A DNA stretch of 57,229 nucleotides from a virus. The notes under the pieces are model-generated. The model was not told where the DNA came from and made no database searches. It saw only the letters and a program-made list of their open reading frames with translations. The DNA lies in IMG/VR virus record IMGVR_UViG_3300005471_000018, positions 1 through 57,229 of that record; one strand, given 5' to 3'. A program made the translations under genes and the position numbers. Below, piece after piece: positions 24,554 through 32,729 of this stretch; the stretch's first letter is position 1, and every line of letters begins with the position of its first letter.

Positions 24554-25404
24554 AGGGTCACCGCCTTAGCGAACCCGCCGCACTCGTATGTGACTACATA
24601 TTCGCGTTCGGCGAGCATCAGCATCTGGTTCGTGGCGCGGTTCAAGGAACCTTCCACCGGCGCAACCTGAATGTCGTTGTCTGAGGTGCGCCACACTGTG
24701 GTCTGCCCGGTCAAATACATCCAGAACACGCCGTCGGCTGGCGCGGCACCGGCCGGGTCGTTGTTGGCGTAGCAGCCCGTCGACACGACAGTGCCGATCG
24801 GTGTGCGCCAACGCGTCCCGTCGAATTCGATCAGGTGCGCCTCTTTGAGCGCGTTGAACACCGGGATGGCCACATGCAGATATCCGGGCACACCGTACTG
24901 GGTGGTGTTGCCGGTGAACCCGCAGTAGCGTGCCCGTTCCAGCTCGGACAGGACCTGTACAACTGTGTCGCCTGCGCCGGTGACAGTGATGATGCCGTCG
25001 GCGGTGACAAGGCCTGGGCCTTGCCCGAACGACGAGTTGGAGAAGATCTGTTCCACCATCGACTGTTCGACGCCTTTGAGGCGTTCGATGACGAAGGCTC
25101 GTTGCTCGTCGAATGTGTAGCCAGCCGAACCGCATTGCACTGTCGCAGCGACCATGAACGGCAACCCGACGACATTGGTCAAACCGTTGCCGGTCCAAAA
25201 CCCTGCCTTAGAGTTTTGATCCAGCAGGCATTCGATTTCGTAGCCTTGCCCGATGCCGCAGATCGCTGTCTCGTAGCGCACACCGCCGTTGCGGGCGTGG
25301 GTTGGCAGATCCAGCGGGCCGACCGCAGCCTGGAACAGGCCGTAACGCAAAGGCGCGTTAGGTGTCGGCTTGGCAACTGGTACTGCCGGGATTGTCGCTA
25401 CCAT
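24544..25404 (-). CDS. Virion protein encoded after the major capsid gene
   Basis: A 286-aa protein of a type seen immediately downstream of capsid genes in many actinophages (R-Y-G-L-F-Q-A-A-V-G-P-L; C-G-S-A-G-Y-T-F-D-E; G-V-P-G-Y-L-H-V). It is probably a structural component, but its place in the particle is not known to me. Confidence 0.6.
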   Translation of the reverse strand: MVATIPAVPVAKPTPNAPLRYGLFQAAVGPLDLPTHARNGGVRYETAICGIGQGYEIECLLDQNSKAGFWTGNGLTNVVGLPFMVAATVQCGSAGYTFDEQRAFVIERLKGVEQSMVEQIFSNSSFGQGPGLVTADGIITVTGAGDTVVQVLSELERARYCGFTGNTTQYGVPGYLHVAIPVFNALKEAHLIEFDGTRWRTPIGTVVSTGCYANNDPAGAAPADGVFWMYLTGQTTVWRTSDNDIQVAPVEGSLNRATNQMLMLAEREYVVTYECGGFAKAVTLWT

Positions 25405-25432
25405 CGGTCACCTCCTTAAGCGACTTGATGAA

Positions 25433-25458
25433 GGGGAGCATCCGGGTGGATGCTCCCC
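25433..25458 (-). terminator. Hairpin after the major capsid gene
   Basis: A perfect 11-bp stem (25433-25443 with 25448-25458) and 4-nt loop lie between the capsid stop and the next gene. This position suits a partial terminator or mRNA-stabilising hairpin that raises capsid output relative to downstream genes. Confidence 0.6.
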
Positions 25459-25468
25459 GTCAGTTCAC

Positions 25469-27277
25469 TTACGGAGTCACGTCCGCGCAGGCGACTGCAC
25501 GCTGGACGCCTGTTGAACCGTTGGCGCAGATGTTGATGGTGTATGCCCACGAGAACTGGCACATCTTCATCGGCTTGAAGCCGTCCTCCACAAACAGCTG
25601 CGTTACGAGGTTCTGCTGCAAATTCGTTGAGTCGTAAACCGTGTCAAGGCGCACGACGTCTTGACGGCCGACAACCCATGTGCCTGGCAAGTACACCAGG
25701 AATGTGACAGCTGTCGGGTTGTTGAACAGCGCTGCAGCGATCGGCCCGGCCGGGTTACCGAACTGGTGGTTGACGTCGATCGCGCCTGCACCGTTGGTCG
25801 GGTCGAACGCGTCCTGCCAGTTGTAGATCCACTGGACGGACACGTAGCGCCGGGCCAGCGCGGCGTCGATCATTTGGTCGGTTAGCTCTTCGGTGTGGGT
25901 GGCGTTGCGGCGCAACCAGTCCGAACGAAGCGCTGTGCGTACCCAGTACGGGAACACCATCTCCACCATTTGGGTGCGTGATGTGCGGTAGGCGTAGCGC
26001 ACGTTCATCGCCACCATGTCGATAGCGCCCATCAGCTGCGACCACACCGAACCGTCGGTGACCCACGGGTCCAGCGTCGACAAGACGATGGAGGTGGAGT
26101 TCGTTTCGATTTCGTTGACGATTTCGCGTGACACCAGATGCGCCATCGCAGCGGTTGCGCCGCGTACGAACTCGGAAACGAACTCTGGGTAGCCACGGTT
26201 TTGCAGCAGCGAACCGGTCAAACAGAGCGCGGCGACGTTGAGACGGTCGTCGACGAAGCTTGGGCATGGGATTTCCACACAGGTCTTTGCTGTGTCGGCG
26301 ATGACCTGGGCTTCGGTCAGGATGTTGAATCCTGGGATCGGAAGGACGAGGTCGTTGCCGAAGAAGTCAGCGAAGTCCAGGCCCTGGTTGTGTAGCAGGC
26401 CGCCGCGACGCAGGATCATTTCCGGGGCGTTGAACAGGCCGTCGGTGGTGATCGGTGAACAGATCGAGTAGTCCGGTTCGGATGGTGCACACCAGCCGTT
26501 CGCGGCGACCAGCGCGCCTTCTTTGCCTGCAGAGTCGGAAACTGACTTCAGTTTCTGGAAGGCGGTGTCGTGTCCGTCGCCTTCGTTGATGACCTGCTTG
26601 TCGGGGAAGTTGCGCTGGATACGGGCCAGCGGGTGTTGCATCCGTGCGCGTGCTGCTCCACGTGTTGTGGTTGGGTATGCGCGGACGCGTGACTCGAACG
26701 CTTTTCCGATGGTTTCCCATGTCAGGACTGAGCCGGTTGGGAAGTCGGCGATGTCGGCTGCAGCCACGATGGTGAACGTGTCGCCGCCTTCAGCGATGTC
26801 AGCAGCCGGGGCGTGGACGGCTGCGTCAGCAATTTGCACGCTGCGGCGCGGGGCGTTTTCTGTTGCTCCGGCTGCGGTGATGGTTGCTTCGACGATGGTT
26901 GCTTGGTCGCCGATGCCGACTGTGGTTGTGGTTGCTGCGACGTCTTTGTTGCCTTCGGCGTCGAAGCCTTGGTTGGCGTCGGCGACAACGACGGCTGGTT
27001 CGTTGACTGGTTCGACGGTTTCGGCTGGCGCTGGGGTGTGGGAGACGGAGGCGGCGCGGAGGCGTTCTGCGCGGGCCTGGCGTGTTTCCAGTTCGGTGGC
27101 AACTGAGGCGACGAAGGCCTGCAGTTCTTCCATGTGGCCGAGCTGTTCGTCGGTGACTGTCTCTTCGGAGACGGAGGCGGTGAGGGTTTCCAGTTCAGAC
27201 TTGGCGAGTCCGGCTAGGTCGGATAGGCCTGCGACGCTGAAGTTTTTGAACTGGTCGACCGCTGGAGGTGTGAACAT
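25469..27277 (-). CDS. Major capsid protein with N-terminal scaffold-like domain
   Basis: A 602-aa protein. The first ~180 residues are helical, Glu/Ala-rich and low in complexity, like a fused delta/scaffolding domain removed by the protease. The remaining ~400 residues show HK97-type capsid features (an N-arm with R-V-R-A-Y-P, a long spine helix near E-F-V-R-G-A-T-A-A-M-A-H-L, C-terminal beta strands). It has its own predicted promoter and a downstream hairpin. Confidence 0.8.
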   Translation of the reverse strand: MFTPPAVDQFKNFSVAGLSDLAGLAKSELETLTASVSEETVTDEQLGHMEELQAFVASVATELETRQARAERLRAASVSHTPAPAETVEPVNEPAVVVADANQGFDAEGNKDVAATTTTVGIGDQATIVEATITAAGATENAPRRSVQIADAAVHAPAADIAEGGDTFTIVAAADIADFPTGSVLTWETIGKAFESRVRAYPTTTRGAARARMQHPLARIQRNFPDKQVINEGDGHDTAFQKLKSVSDSAGKEGALVAANGWCAPSEPDYSICSPITTDGLFNAPEMILRRGGLLHNQGLDFADFFGNDLVLPIPGFNILTEAQVIADTAKTCVEIPCPSFVDDRLNVAALCLTGSLLQNRGYPEFVSEFVRGATAAMAHLVSREIVNEIETNSTSIVLSTLDPWVTDGSVWSQLMGAIDMVAMNVRYAYRTSRTQMVEMVFPYWVRTALRSDWLRRNATHTEELTDQMIDAALARRYVSVQWIYNWQDAFDPTNGAGAIDVNHQFGNPAGPIAAALFNNPTAVTFLVYLPGTWVVGRQDVVRLDTVYDSTNLQQNLVTQLFVEDGFKPMKMCQFSWAYTINICANGSTGVQRAVACADVTP

Positions 27278-27349
27278 TTGCGGTGTCCTTCCGGCACGTG
27301 GATATGTGTTTCCGTGTCGGCAGGCTCACAGCGCATCACCTGGGTGTTG

Positions 27350-27378
27350 ATGATATCGGATGTTGTCGCCTATGTCTA
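27350..27378 (-). promoter_or_regulatory. Minus-strand promoter for the capsid gene
   Basis: On the minus strand, TAGACA (27378-27373), a 17-nt spacer and TATCAT (27355-27350). The -35 box is identical to that of the terminal repeats. The predicted leader before the capsid ATG (27277) is about 66 nt. Confidence 0.6.
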
Positions 27379-27382
27379 TTAG

Positions 27383-27417
27383 GTGACAGGCAAGTCAGAG
27401 TAAGGTAGTATTCGGGC
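27383..27417 (+). promoter_or_regulatory. Plus-strand promoter giving a leaderless mRNA
   Basis: GTGACA (27383-27388), 17 nt, TAGTAT (27406-27411). The seventh base after the -10 box is the A of the ATG at 27418. It stands back to back with the capsid promoter, their -35 boxes only 4 nt apart. Confidence 0.65.
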
Positions 27418-27495
27418 ATGAAGGTGTGGGCCATAGTCACCACAGCACTAATCGTCACCGTCATAGCCCAACTCATCACCGCCAGGAGCCTGTGA
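27418..27495 (+). CDS. Leaderless 25-aa membrane peptide
   Basis: A 25-codon frame (M-K-V-W-A-I-V-T-T-A-L-I-V-T-V-I-A) forming one hydrophobic helix with a short polar end. The ATG coincides with the predicted transcription start, and the stop overlaps the next start (TGATG). It opens a three-gene cassette running against the structural operon. Confidence 0.55.
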   Translation: MKVWAIVTTALIVTVIAQLITARSL

Positions 27496-27833
27496 TGGAC
27501 ATAGAAAACTACGCCGCCATGACCGACCTGCAACTGCTCGCCCTGGCCGAAGACTGGTTCAACCGGATGGTCTACCGCTCCGAAAAAGCCCGCATCGCCA
27601 GCGAAAAATGGGAAGCCAAAAAACCCGGCGTCGTCGAGCACCTCAAACGGATCCCCGGCAACGAAACCGACTACAACCTGCGCGCGGCCATCGCCAAAAA
27701 CTACACACTCACCGACCTGATGGACGCCTGGTCGTGGAACGAACGCGACGCCAAACTATGGGCGTCCAACCTCGCCGGGCTACACGCATTCCTGCAGATC
27801 AGTGTGATCCTCACCCCGCTGGAGGAACAATGA
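27495..27833 (+). CDS. Unknown protein of the antisense cassette
   Basis: A 112-aa, helical, Trp-rich soluble protein between two membrane peptides. Start by TGATG overlap, end by ATGA overlap. No family recognised. Late antisense position next to the capsid gene is typical of small accessory cassettes such as exclusion or anti-defence genes, but this is inference. Confidence 0.6.
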   Translation: MDIENYAAMTDLQLLALAEDWFNRMVYRSEKARIASEKWEAKKPGVVEHLKRIPGNETDYNLRAAIAKNYTLTDLMDAWSWNERDAKLWASNLAGLHAFLQISVILTPLEEQ

Positions 27834-27913
27834 AAACCGTCATCATCATCTGCGACCGGATCTCCCATGCAGTGCTACTCGCCGCCCCGCTGATCGCCTA
27901 CTACATGGCCTAA
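27830..27913 (+). CDS. 27-aa membrane peptide
   Basis: A 27-aa hydrophobic peptide with a GGAGG box at 27821-27825 and an ATGA overlap with the previous gene. A strong hairpin follows 10 nt after its stop. Confidence 0.5.
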   Translation: MKTVIIICDRISHAVLLAAPLIAYYMA

Positions 27914-27922
27914 ACGCAAAGA

Positions 27923-27958
27923 GAAGCCCCGAGGGAACCCACATACCCTCGGGGCTTC
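27923..27958. terminator. Bidirectional hairpin terminator
   Basis: A perfect 13-bp stem (27923-27935 with 27946-27958) and 10-nt loop end the leaderless cassette. On the minus strand it would also reduce read-through from the protease genes towards the capsid gene, which has its own promoter. Confidence 0.65.
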
Positions 27959-27972
27959 GCGCACCCATTGCC

Positions 27973-28158
27973 CTACCTGCTCGAAACAGTGTAGCCCTTC
28001 TGCGCGGCCTCACGCCGCATCCGCGCCTGAACATTCTGCGTCTGCACCCGCAGATCAGACATAGAGGACACCAACACCTTCGAACCGTCCGGCATCACAG
28101 CCTCATACGGGAACTGCTGCGCTGCAGCCGCCCGGCCGCCGCACGACGAACAACCCAT
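27973..28158 (-). CDS. Small CxxC protein between protease and capsid genes
   Basis: A 61-aa protein beginning M-G-C-S-S-C-G-G-R, with a central Y-E-A-V-M-P-D-G-S segment. Proteins with this layout occur at this place in many actinophages. ATG 28158 overlaps the protease stop (TGATG). Function unknown. Confidence 0.65.
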   Translation of the reverse strand: MGCSSCGGRAAAAQQFPYEAVMPDGSKVLVSSMSDLRVQTQNVQARMRREAAQKGYTVSSR

Positions 28159-29708
28159 CACCTGTCTCCCTTCGGCAACCCTGCCAGGACATTACGCAGC
28201 CGGGTACCGCGCAGCTTCTGCTCCAACCCGGCAACCTTCTGGTCGTAGGCGTTGATGCGCTGCAACAGCACCTCATCCGCCTCCGTGACCTGCTCCGGTT
28301 TCAACGCCGCGATCTCCTCCTCCGAAAGCACCATGCCCGCCGCAACCAGCGACTGGATTTCACCCGACGCGGTGAACCCGACAATCGGGAACCCGGGGCT
28401 GTTCACAGCCAACGCCGCCACCAGCTCCAAGCCGTCCGGCGTCGGCCGCCAGTCACCGGACAGAGGCGAACGGCGCAGCTCCGCGATGCGGGCCTCCGTC
28501 GCGTCGGCGGTCAACGCGCCGTGCACCCAAATGCCGAACTTGTCCTCGCCTGCAGCCACGATCGCCACCGCGTTGCCGGTGTTGTCGTAGTGGTCAGCGG
28601 CCGGGACATAACCCAGCCGCAGATTGGCGTGGCCTGTCCCGACGGTGATCTTCCCAACTTTCTGTTCAGAACCGTCCGCAGTGAGAACGGTTCCGTCCAT
28701 GAAGTATTTGTACCCCGAACGGCTTTTCGGGGCCATCCGGCAAACATCACGGATCCCGAAGTGACACACATTCCACAAAGCCAGATGGCCTGTGACCTGC
28801 CCATCTGCCGTGATAGCCAAAGGCGTCGGACCCTGAAGCGTTGGGTTGGTGAACCATTCAGCAGGTGGACGGATAGGCACAACGGATGATGCAGTCGTTG
28901 AACGTTCAGACTCTGAATCATTTGTTTCCTCGGCCTGTTCAGCCCCGAATCGTTTCTGCATGCGATCCACCAAACCTTGAATCTTCGACGCGTCCGCGTC
29001 GGGGATGTCCACACCGCCGCGTCCGCCGCCCAGCACAGAAGCGACCGCGTTGACGGCACGAGGGATCAGGGTCAGCTTGCCGTCGATGACGTCGGCGACA
29101 GGCAACTTGTATGATCCTTTTTGTTCCGGGTTGCCGGAGTCCCACCACAAAAACCCTTTACGGTATTTGCGGTAGTCGCCGCCCGACCACGACCACAGCC
29201 GGGCGCGGGCAGCACCCGCGTCCCACGACCTGGACGTGTCAGCCAGCGGCAAAGACGCAGCGCTGCCGTTGACAGCAGCGGTCAGCGAGGCGAGCACCTT
29301 CTCCTCCTTATTGCCTCCTCGAAGCCACGGCGGGACCACCCTCGGGTCGCCGTACGCCTTCTGCAACGTGTCATAGATTTCGGTGATGACCCGTTTGAGG
29401 CTGTTGCGTTCCTCTTCCCCCACAACGTTTTCCAAACCGCCGTGGGCACCAGACAGAATCGACGCCGCAGTGAACACCGCATGTGGAATCATCGTCAACT
29501 TCCCGTTGACCACATCGGCGATCGGCAGCCGGTAAGAGTTTTTGTTGTTCGCCGGGGCCTGACTGTTGCGCCACAGAAACGCCGAGTTGAACCGTTGCAC
29601 CGACCCCGCCGAAAACGACTGCAGCCTGGCGATCGCGTCGTCGGCGTTGAAGTTCGTGTCGCGGGGGGCGATGGGGAACTTGCGCCACGCGGTGCTATTG
29701 ACGGCCAT
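28158..29708 (-). CDS. Capsid maturation protease with duplicated N-terminal domain
   Basis: A 516-aa protein. The C-terminal ~230 residues match actinophage prohead proteases: G-H-L-A-L-W-N-V-C-H, T-G-H-A-N-L, A-D-H-Y-D-N-T-G, G-E-D-K-F-G-I-W-V, S-G-D-W-R and N-S-P-G-F-P-I. Residues about 20-110 and 155-245 are two copies of one domain, each with P-[IV]-A-D-V-[VI]-[ND]-G-K-L-T-[ML]-I-P and a Gly-rich end. The N-terminal domains may bind portal or scaffold. Confidence 0.78.
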   Translation of the reverse strand: MAVNSTAWRKFPIAPRDTNFNADDAIARLQSFSAGSVQRFNSAFLWRNSQAPANNKNSYRLPIADVVNGKLTMIPHAVFTAASILSGAHGGLENVVGEEERNSLKRVITEIYDTLQKAYGDPRVVPPWLRGGNKEEKVLASLTAAVNGSAASLPLADTSRSWDAGAARARLWSWSGGDYRKYRKGFLWWDSGNPEQKGSYKLPVADVIDGKLTLIPRAVNAVASVLGGGRGGVDIPDADASKIQGLVDRMQKRFGAEQAEETNDSESERSTTASSVVPIRPPAEWFTNPTLQGPTPLAITADGQVTGHLALWNVCHFGIRDVCRMAPKSRSGYKYFMDGTVLTADGSEQKVGKITVGTGHANLRLGYVPAADHYDNTGNAVAIVAAGEDKFGIWVHGALTADATEARIAELRRSPLSGDWRPTPDGLELVAALAVNSPGFPIVGFTASGEIQSLVAAGMVLSEEEIAALKPEQVTEADEVLLQRINAYDQKVAGLEQKLRGTRLRNVLAGLPKGDR

Positions 29709-30510
29709 TGTTCCCCCTGCGGTACACGGCTTTGCAGCGGCAGTTGATGACGTTGCTCGGTGATCCGGCCGGGTCGCCAGGTGCCATCAACGGCTCAAGG
29801 TTAACTATGAAAGGTTGGTTGACGGGGACAGTTTCGCTGATGCGATGCCCGGCCCGGACCTTCAGGTCGTGTTTGTGAAGCCACGTTTTGGTCAACACCG
29901 AAAGATCACGCATCTGGGCGCGTTGAGCTGCGGCGATCCCGCCGAAGTTGTACGCACGGTGCACCTCGGTAACCGCCACTGTCTGCGCGCGGGCAGGCCA
30001 GTTCTGTGTACCCGACACGTTGAGCACGTTGCGGACCCGGGCGGCCAGCTGCGCCGCGCTTTCCTGCCGGTCATGTCCCACACCGAGTTCGGAGATGATG
30101 GTGCGGTACACCTCGTCGGGGGTGCGGACCATCAGGTTACGGGTCCTCTGCAGCGTGTCCGCCAAGATCGGGTCGTCGGGGTTGAACGGGATGTCCTGCA
30201 GCCCCAACTGGCGAACCGTGTCCTCCCAGCCGGTCTGCGCGATCCGTTTAAGGGAATCGATCAACCGGTCAACGGAACGTTCCCACTGCGGCACCGTCGA
30301 CCAGATCGCCGAAGGGTCCGGTGCCGCCCCGAACTTCAAATAGGCAGCCAACACGACAGCGCCGACGGTTGCCAGCCACGCCCCGAAAAGCGACAACACC
30401 AACGCCGCCACGGTCGCTTCGAACGCCAGCAGGCCCAGCGCGACACCTTCCGGCATCGGCTCTTCAGCCGGAACAGTGTTGGGCGGCGGCAGCGGCTGCG
30501 GGGCGGTCAT
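29695..30510 (-). CDS. MuF-like head morphogenesis protein
   Basis: A 271-aa protein. Two N-terminal hydrophobic helices are followed by the MuF-type region: V-A-V-T-E-V-H-R-A-Y-N, W-L-H-K-H-D-L-K-V-R-A-G-H and the terminal C-R-C motif. These minor capsid proteins are packaged near the portal. It overlaps the portal gene by 4 nt. Confidence 0.78.
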   Translation of the reverse strand: MTAPQPLPPPNTVPAEEPMPEGVALGLLAFEATVAALVLSLFGAWLATVGAVVLAAYLKFGAAPDPSAIWSTVPQWERSVDRLIDSLKRIAQTGWEDTVRQLGLQDIPFNPDDPILADTLQRTRNLMVRTPDEVYRTIISELGVGHDRQESAAQLAARVRNVLNVSGTQNWPARAQTVAVTEVHRAYNFGGIAAAQRAQMRDLSVLTKTWLHKHDLKVRAGHRISETVPVNQPFIVNLEPLMAPGDPAGSPSNVINCRCKAVYRRGNNGRQ

Positions 30511-32366
30511 CGCGTCGTCTCGCGTTCGGACAGCAGCGCCGCCAACAGCGACGGCCGATGCTCAATCGACTTACGCAGCAACCCTTTCGTGTAGGCGTGC
30601 AACGTTTGCGTCAAGGTTTTGATGTCAGCGTTTGTCCCGTCGAAGTACAGGCCTGCGTTGTCCCACGCCCCAGCCAGCAACGTTTCCGCATGCGCCTCCG
30701 ACGCCACCCGGATCTTGGTGTGCAACTCATGCGCTGGGGTGTCCGGGAACATGCCCCTGTGGGTGGGGGTCAGCATCTTCTTCCCCGCGATTTCCAACGC
30801 CCGGACCACCAACCCGTTAGCGGCCATCACCACCGGCGAAGGCTGCCCCACCAGCGACGCGATCAGATCACCCTGATTGGCGGGCGGTTCGTTGATGCCG
30901 TCGGTGATGGCAGGCTGCTTAGGTTTCTGCCCCGGCTGCGGCTCAGACGGCACCCTGCCCGGCGCTGGCGGCGGCGGCGGTGGTGTGGAAAGTTCCGGCA
31001 TCATGTCTTCGATTTCGATGCCGATCTCTTCGCGGACCGCCTGCGACGCGAACAAGGTCGGGTCGCGCAGGATGACTTCCTTGATGTAGCGGGTGTTTTC
31101 CTCTTCCTTGCTTGGGGCGTCCGCTTCGGTGTATGAACCTTCGCGGCGCACGGTGGACGCGGACACGATGCCTTGCGCGTACAGGTTCAGGGCGTCGGCG
31201 AGTTTGTTGGCCGAGTTGGCAAGCGGCGCGGTGTCATACCAGTAGGTGTACTTCGCCGGGTCTTTCCCCAACGCTTTCAACGCCGGGACAAGGTAGGCGG
31301 TGGTGAGCGCGTCGACGATGCGGTTCATCAACGGCATCACCGTTTTGATGATGAACTCTTCACCGGCCCACCAGATCGACCAGTGGTTCATTTCCCGTCC
31401 GCCGACCTGGATTTCGGTGGGGACGTTGATGCCGATGGCCAACTTCTGCTGCTGCTCTTTACGCAGTTCGATGGCCTGGTCGGACAGCGGCGAGTCGAAC
31501 CGGATCGGCTGCACCCCAGCCATCGCGGTCAGTTCCGCCAACGGCATCTGCCACAAGATCGGAGCGACCTGCGCGGCGGTGCCTCGCCCTTCCAAGTTGG
31601 AGGTGATGACTTCGAACAGCTGCTGATAGATGTCGTCGGTGCCGACTGCCTGGGAGTCGCCTTTCGGCGCAGCCAACGTCGACGGCACAGGCAGGATGGT
31701 GGCATTGGCGATGCGGGAGTTCATCTGGGAGCGGATGAACATTTGCATCTGTTCCATTTCGAACAGCAGCGACAGCAGCGCACGGACTGGGCTGTCGGCG
31801 AGGAACGCGCGGCGTGGGTGTGGTGTCCACACGCGGATGACGATGTCGCGGCCGGGGTTGAGTTCTTCGCGGACAGCACGTCCCATTTGGACGTAGACGA
31901 TGTCGCCTTGGCGGCGGACCTCAGACGGGGCTGCGACCCACCACCGGTCGAACGGGTCTTCGGTTTTCGCGGCCCGGCCGAGGATGAAACACTCCCCCGC
32001 CACCGACAGCGATTCGCCTATGGCCCGCAGGATTTCGGCTTTGTTCGCGGGGCCGCCGAACAAGGTTTCGGACAGGGCACCGATTTCGGAGTCGTGGTCG
32101 ACTTCGCCTTGGCGGACACCGTTTTCGTCTACCTCGGCGACGTAGACGCGGATCATGGAGCAGGCCGCGCCGATGTAGTCGATGGCGTTGTGCAGCTGCG
32201 GGTTGGTGTCGTAGAAGTCCCAGGCCTGTTTCTGCCAGGCTTCGTCGGTGAACCGGTAGCCGCGCCATGCCTCTTCCGACAAGCCCATCCGGACAGCGGA
32301 CGCGATCAGGCTTCCCGTGTCGGCGGGTGGCGCTTCAATGACTGGTTTGCTGCGCCGCAGGCCCAT
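30507..32366 (-). CDS. Portal protein
   Basis: A 619-aa protein of portal size, located between terminase and MuF genes. Features include D-F-Y-D-T-N-P-Q-L-H-N-A-I-D-Y near the N-terminus, V-R-I-W-T-P-H-P-R-R, a long helical region and a Pro-rich segment (about 475-495) before a helical C-terminal extension. It forms the dodecameric DNA channel. Confidence 0.85.
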   Translation of the reverse strand: MGLRRSKPVIEAPPADTGSLIASAVRMGLSEEAWRGYRFTDEAWQKQAWDFYDTNPQLHNAIDYIGAACSMIRVYVAEVDENGVRQGEVDHDSEIGALSETLFGGPANKAEILRAIGESLSVAGECFILGRAAKTEDPFDRWWVAAPSEVRRQGDIVYVQMGRAVREELNPGRDIVIRVWTPHPRRAFLADSPVRALLSLLFEMEQMQMFIRSQMNSRIANATILPVPSTLAAPKGDSQAVGTDDIYQQLFEVITSNLEGRGTAAQVAPILWQMPLAELTAMAGVQPIRFDSPLSDQAIELRKEQQQKLAIGINVPTEIQVGGREMNHWSIWWAGEEFIIKTVMPLMNRIVDALTTAYLVPALKALGKDPAKYTYWYDTAPLANSANKLADALNLYAQGIVSASTVRREGSYTEADAPSKEEENTRYIKEVILRDPTLFASQAVREEIGIEIEDMMPELSTPPPPPPAPGRVPSEPQPGQKPKQPAITDGINEPPANQGDLIASLVGQPSPVVMAANGLVVRALEIAGKKMLTPTHRGMFPDTPAHELHTKIRVASEAHAETLLAGAWDNAGLYFDGTNADIKTLTQTLHAYTKGLLRKSIEHRPSLLAALLSERETTR

Positions 32367-32369
32367 CGG

Positions 32370-32684
32370 CTAGTTCTCCTCTTTGTTCAGGATCCATGAG
32401 GCGGCGTAGGCGACGGCGGGGAAGATGAGTGGGTAGCCCCACCAGACGATGCCGGGCAGCAGGTGTGTGGCGGTGAGAACTGTCAGGGTGTAGGCGGTGG
32501 TGGCGGCGGAGATCCACCAGCCGCAGCACCAGTAGCAGATGACAAGTTCGTAGATGAATGAGGCTTGTCCGTATTTGGTGCCGAGTTTGAGACGCAGCGG
32601 CAGTGTGATGTCGTCGATGCTTGCTGCCCTGGTCAGTCTCGCTGTGGCGAGGACTAGGACGATGAAGGCAGCAAGGGTGATCAC
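32370..32684 (-). CDS. Membrane protein, DUF1360-like
   Basis: A 104-aa protein with three to four hydrophobic segments and the DUF1360 signature C-Y-W-C-C-G-W-W preceded by R-L-T-R and D-D-I-T-L-P-L-R. Found near terminase and portal genes in other phages; function unknown. Confidence 0.7.
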   Translation of the reverse strand: MITLAAFIVLVLATARLTRAASIDDITLPLRLKLGTKYGQASFIYELVICYWCCGWWISAATTAYTLTVLTATHLLPGIVWWGYPLIFPAVAYAASWILNKEEN

Positions 32685-32729
32685 ATCGACTAAGTTAGCA
32701 TCCGGGTGGCCTGCGATGATAGCAGCGGC

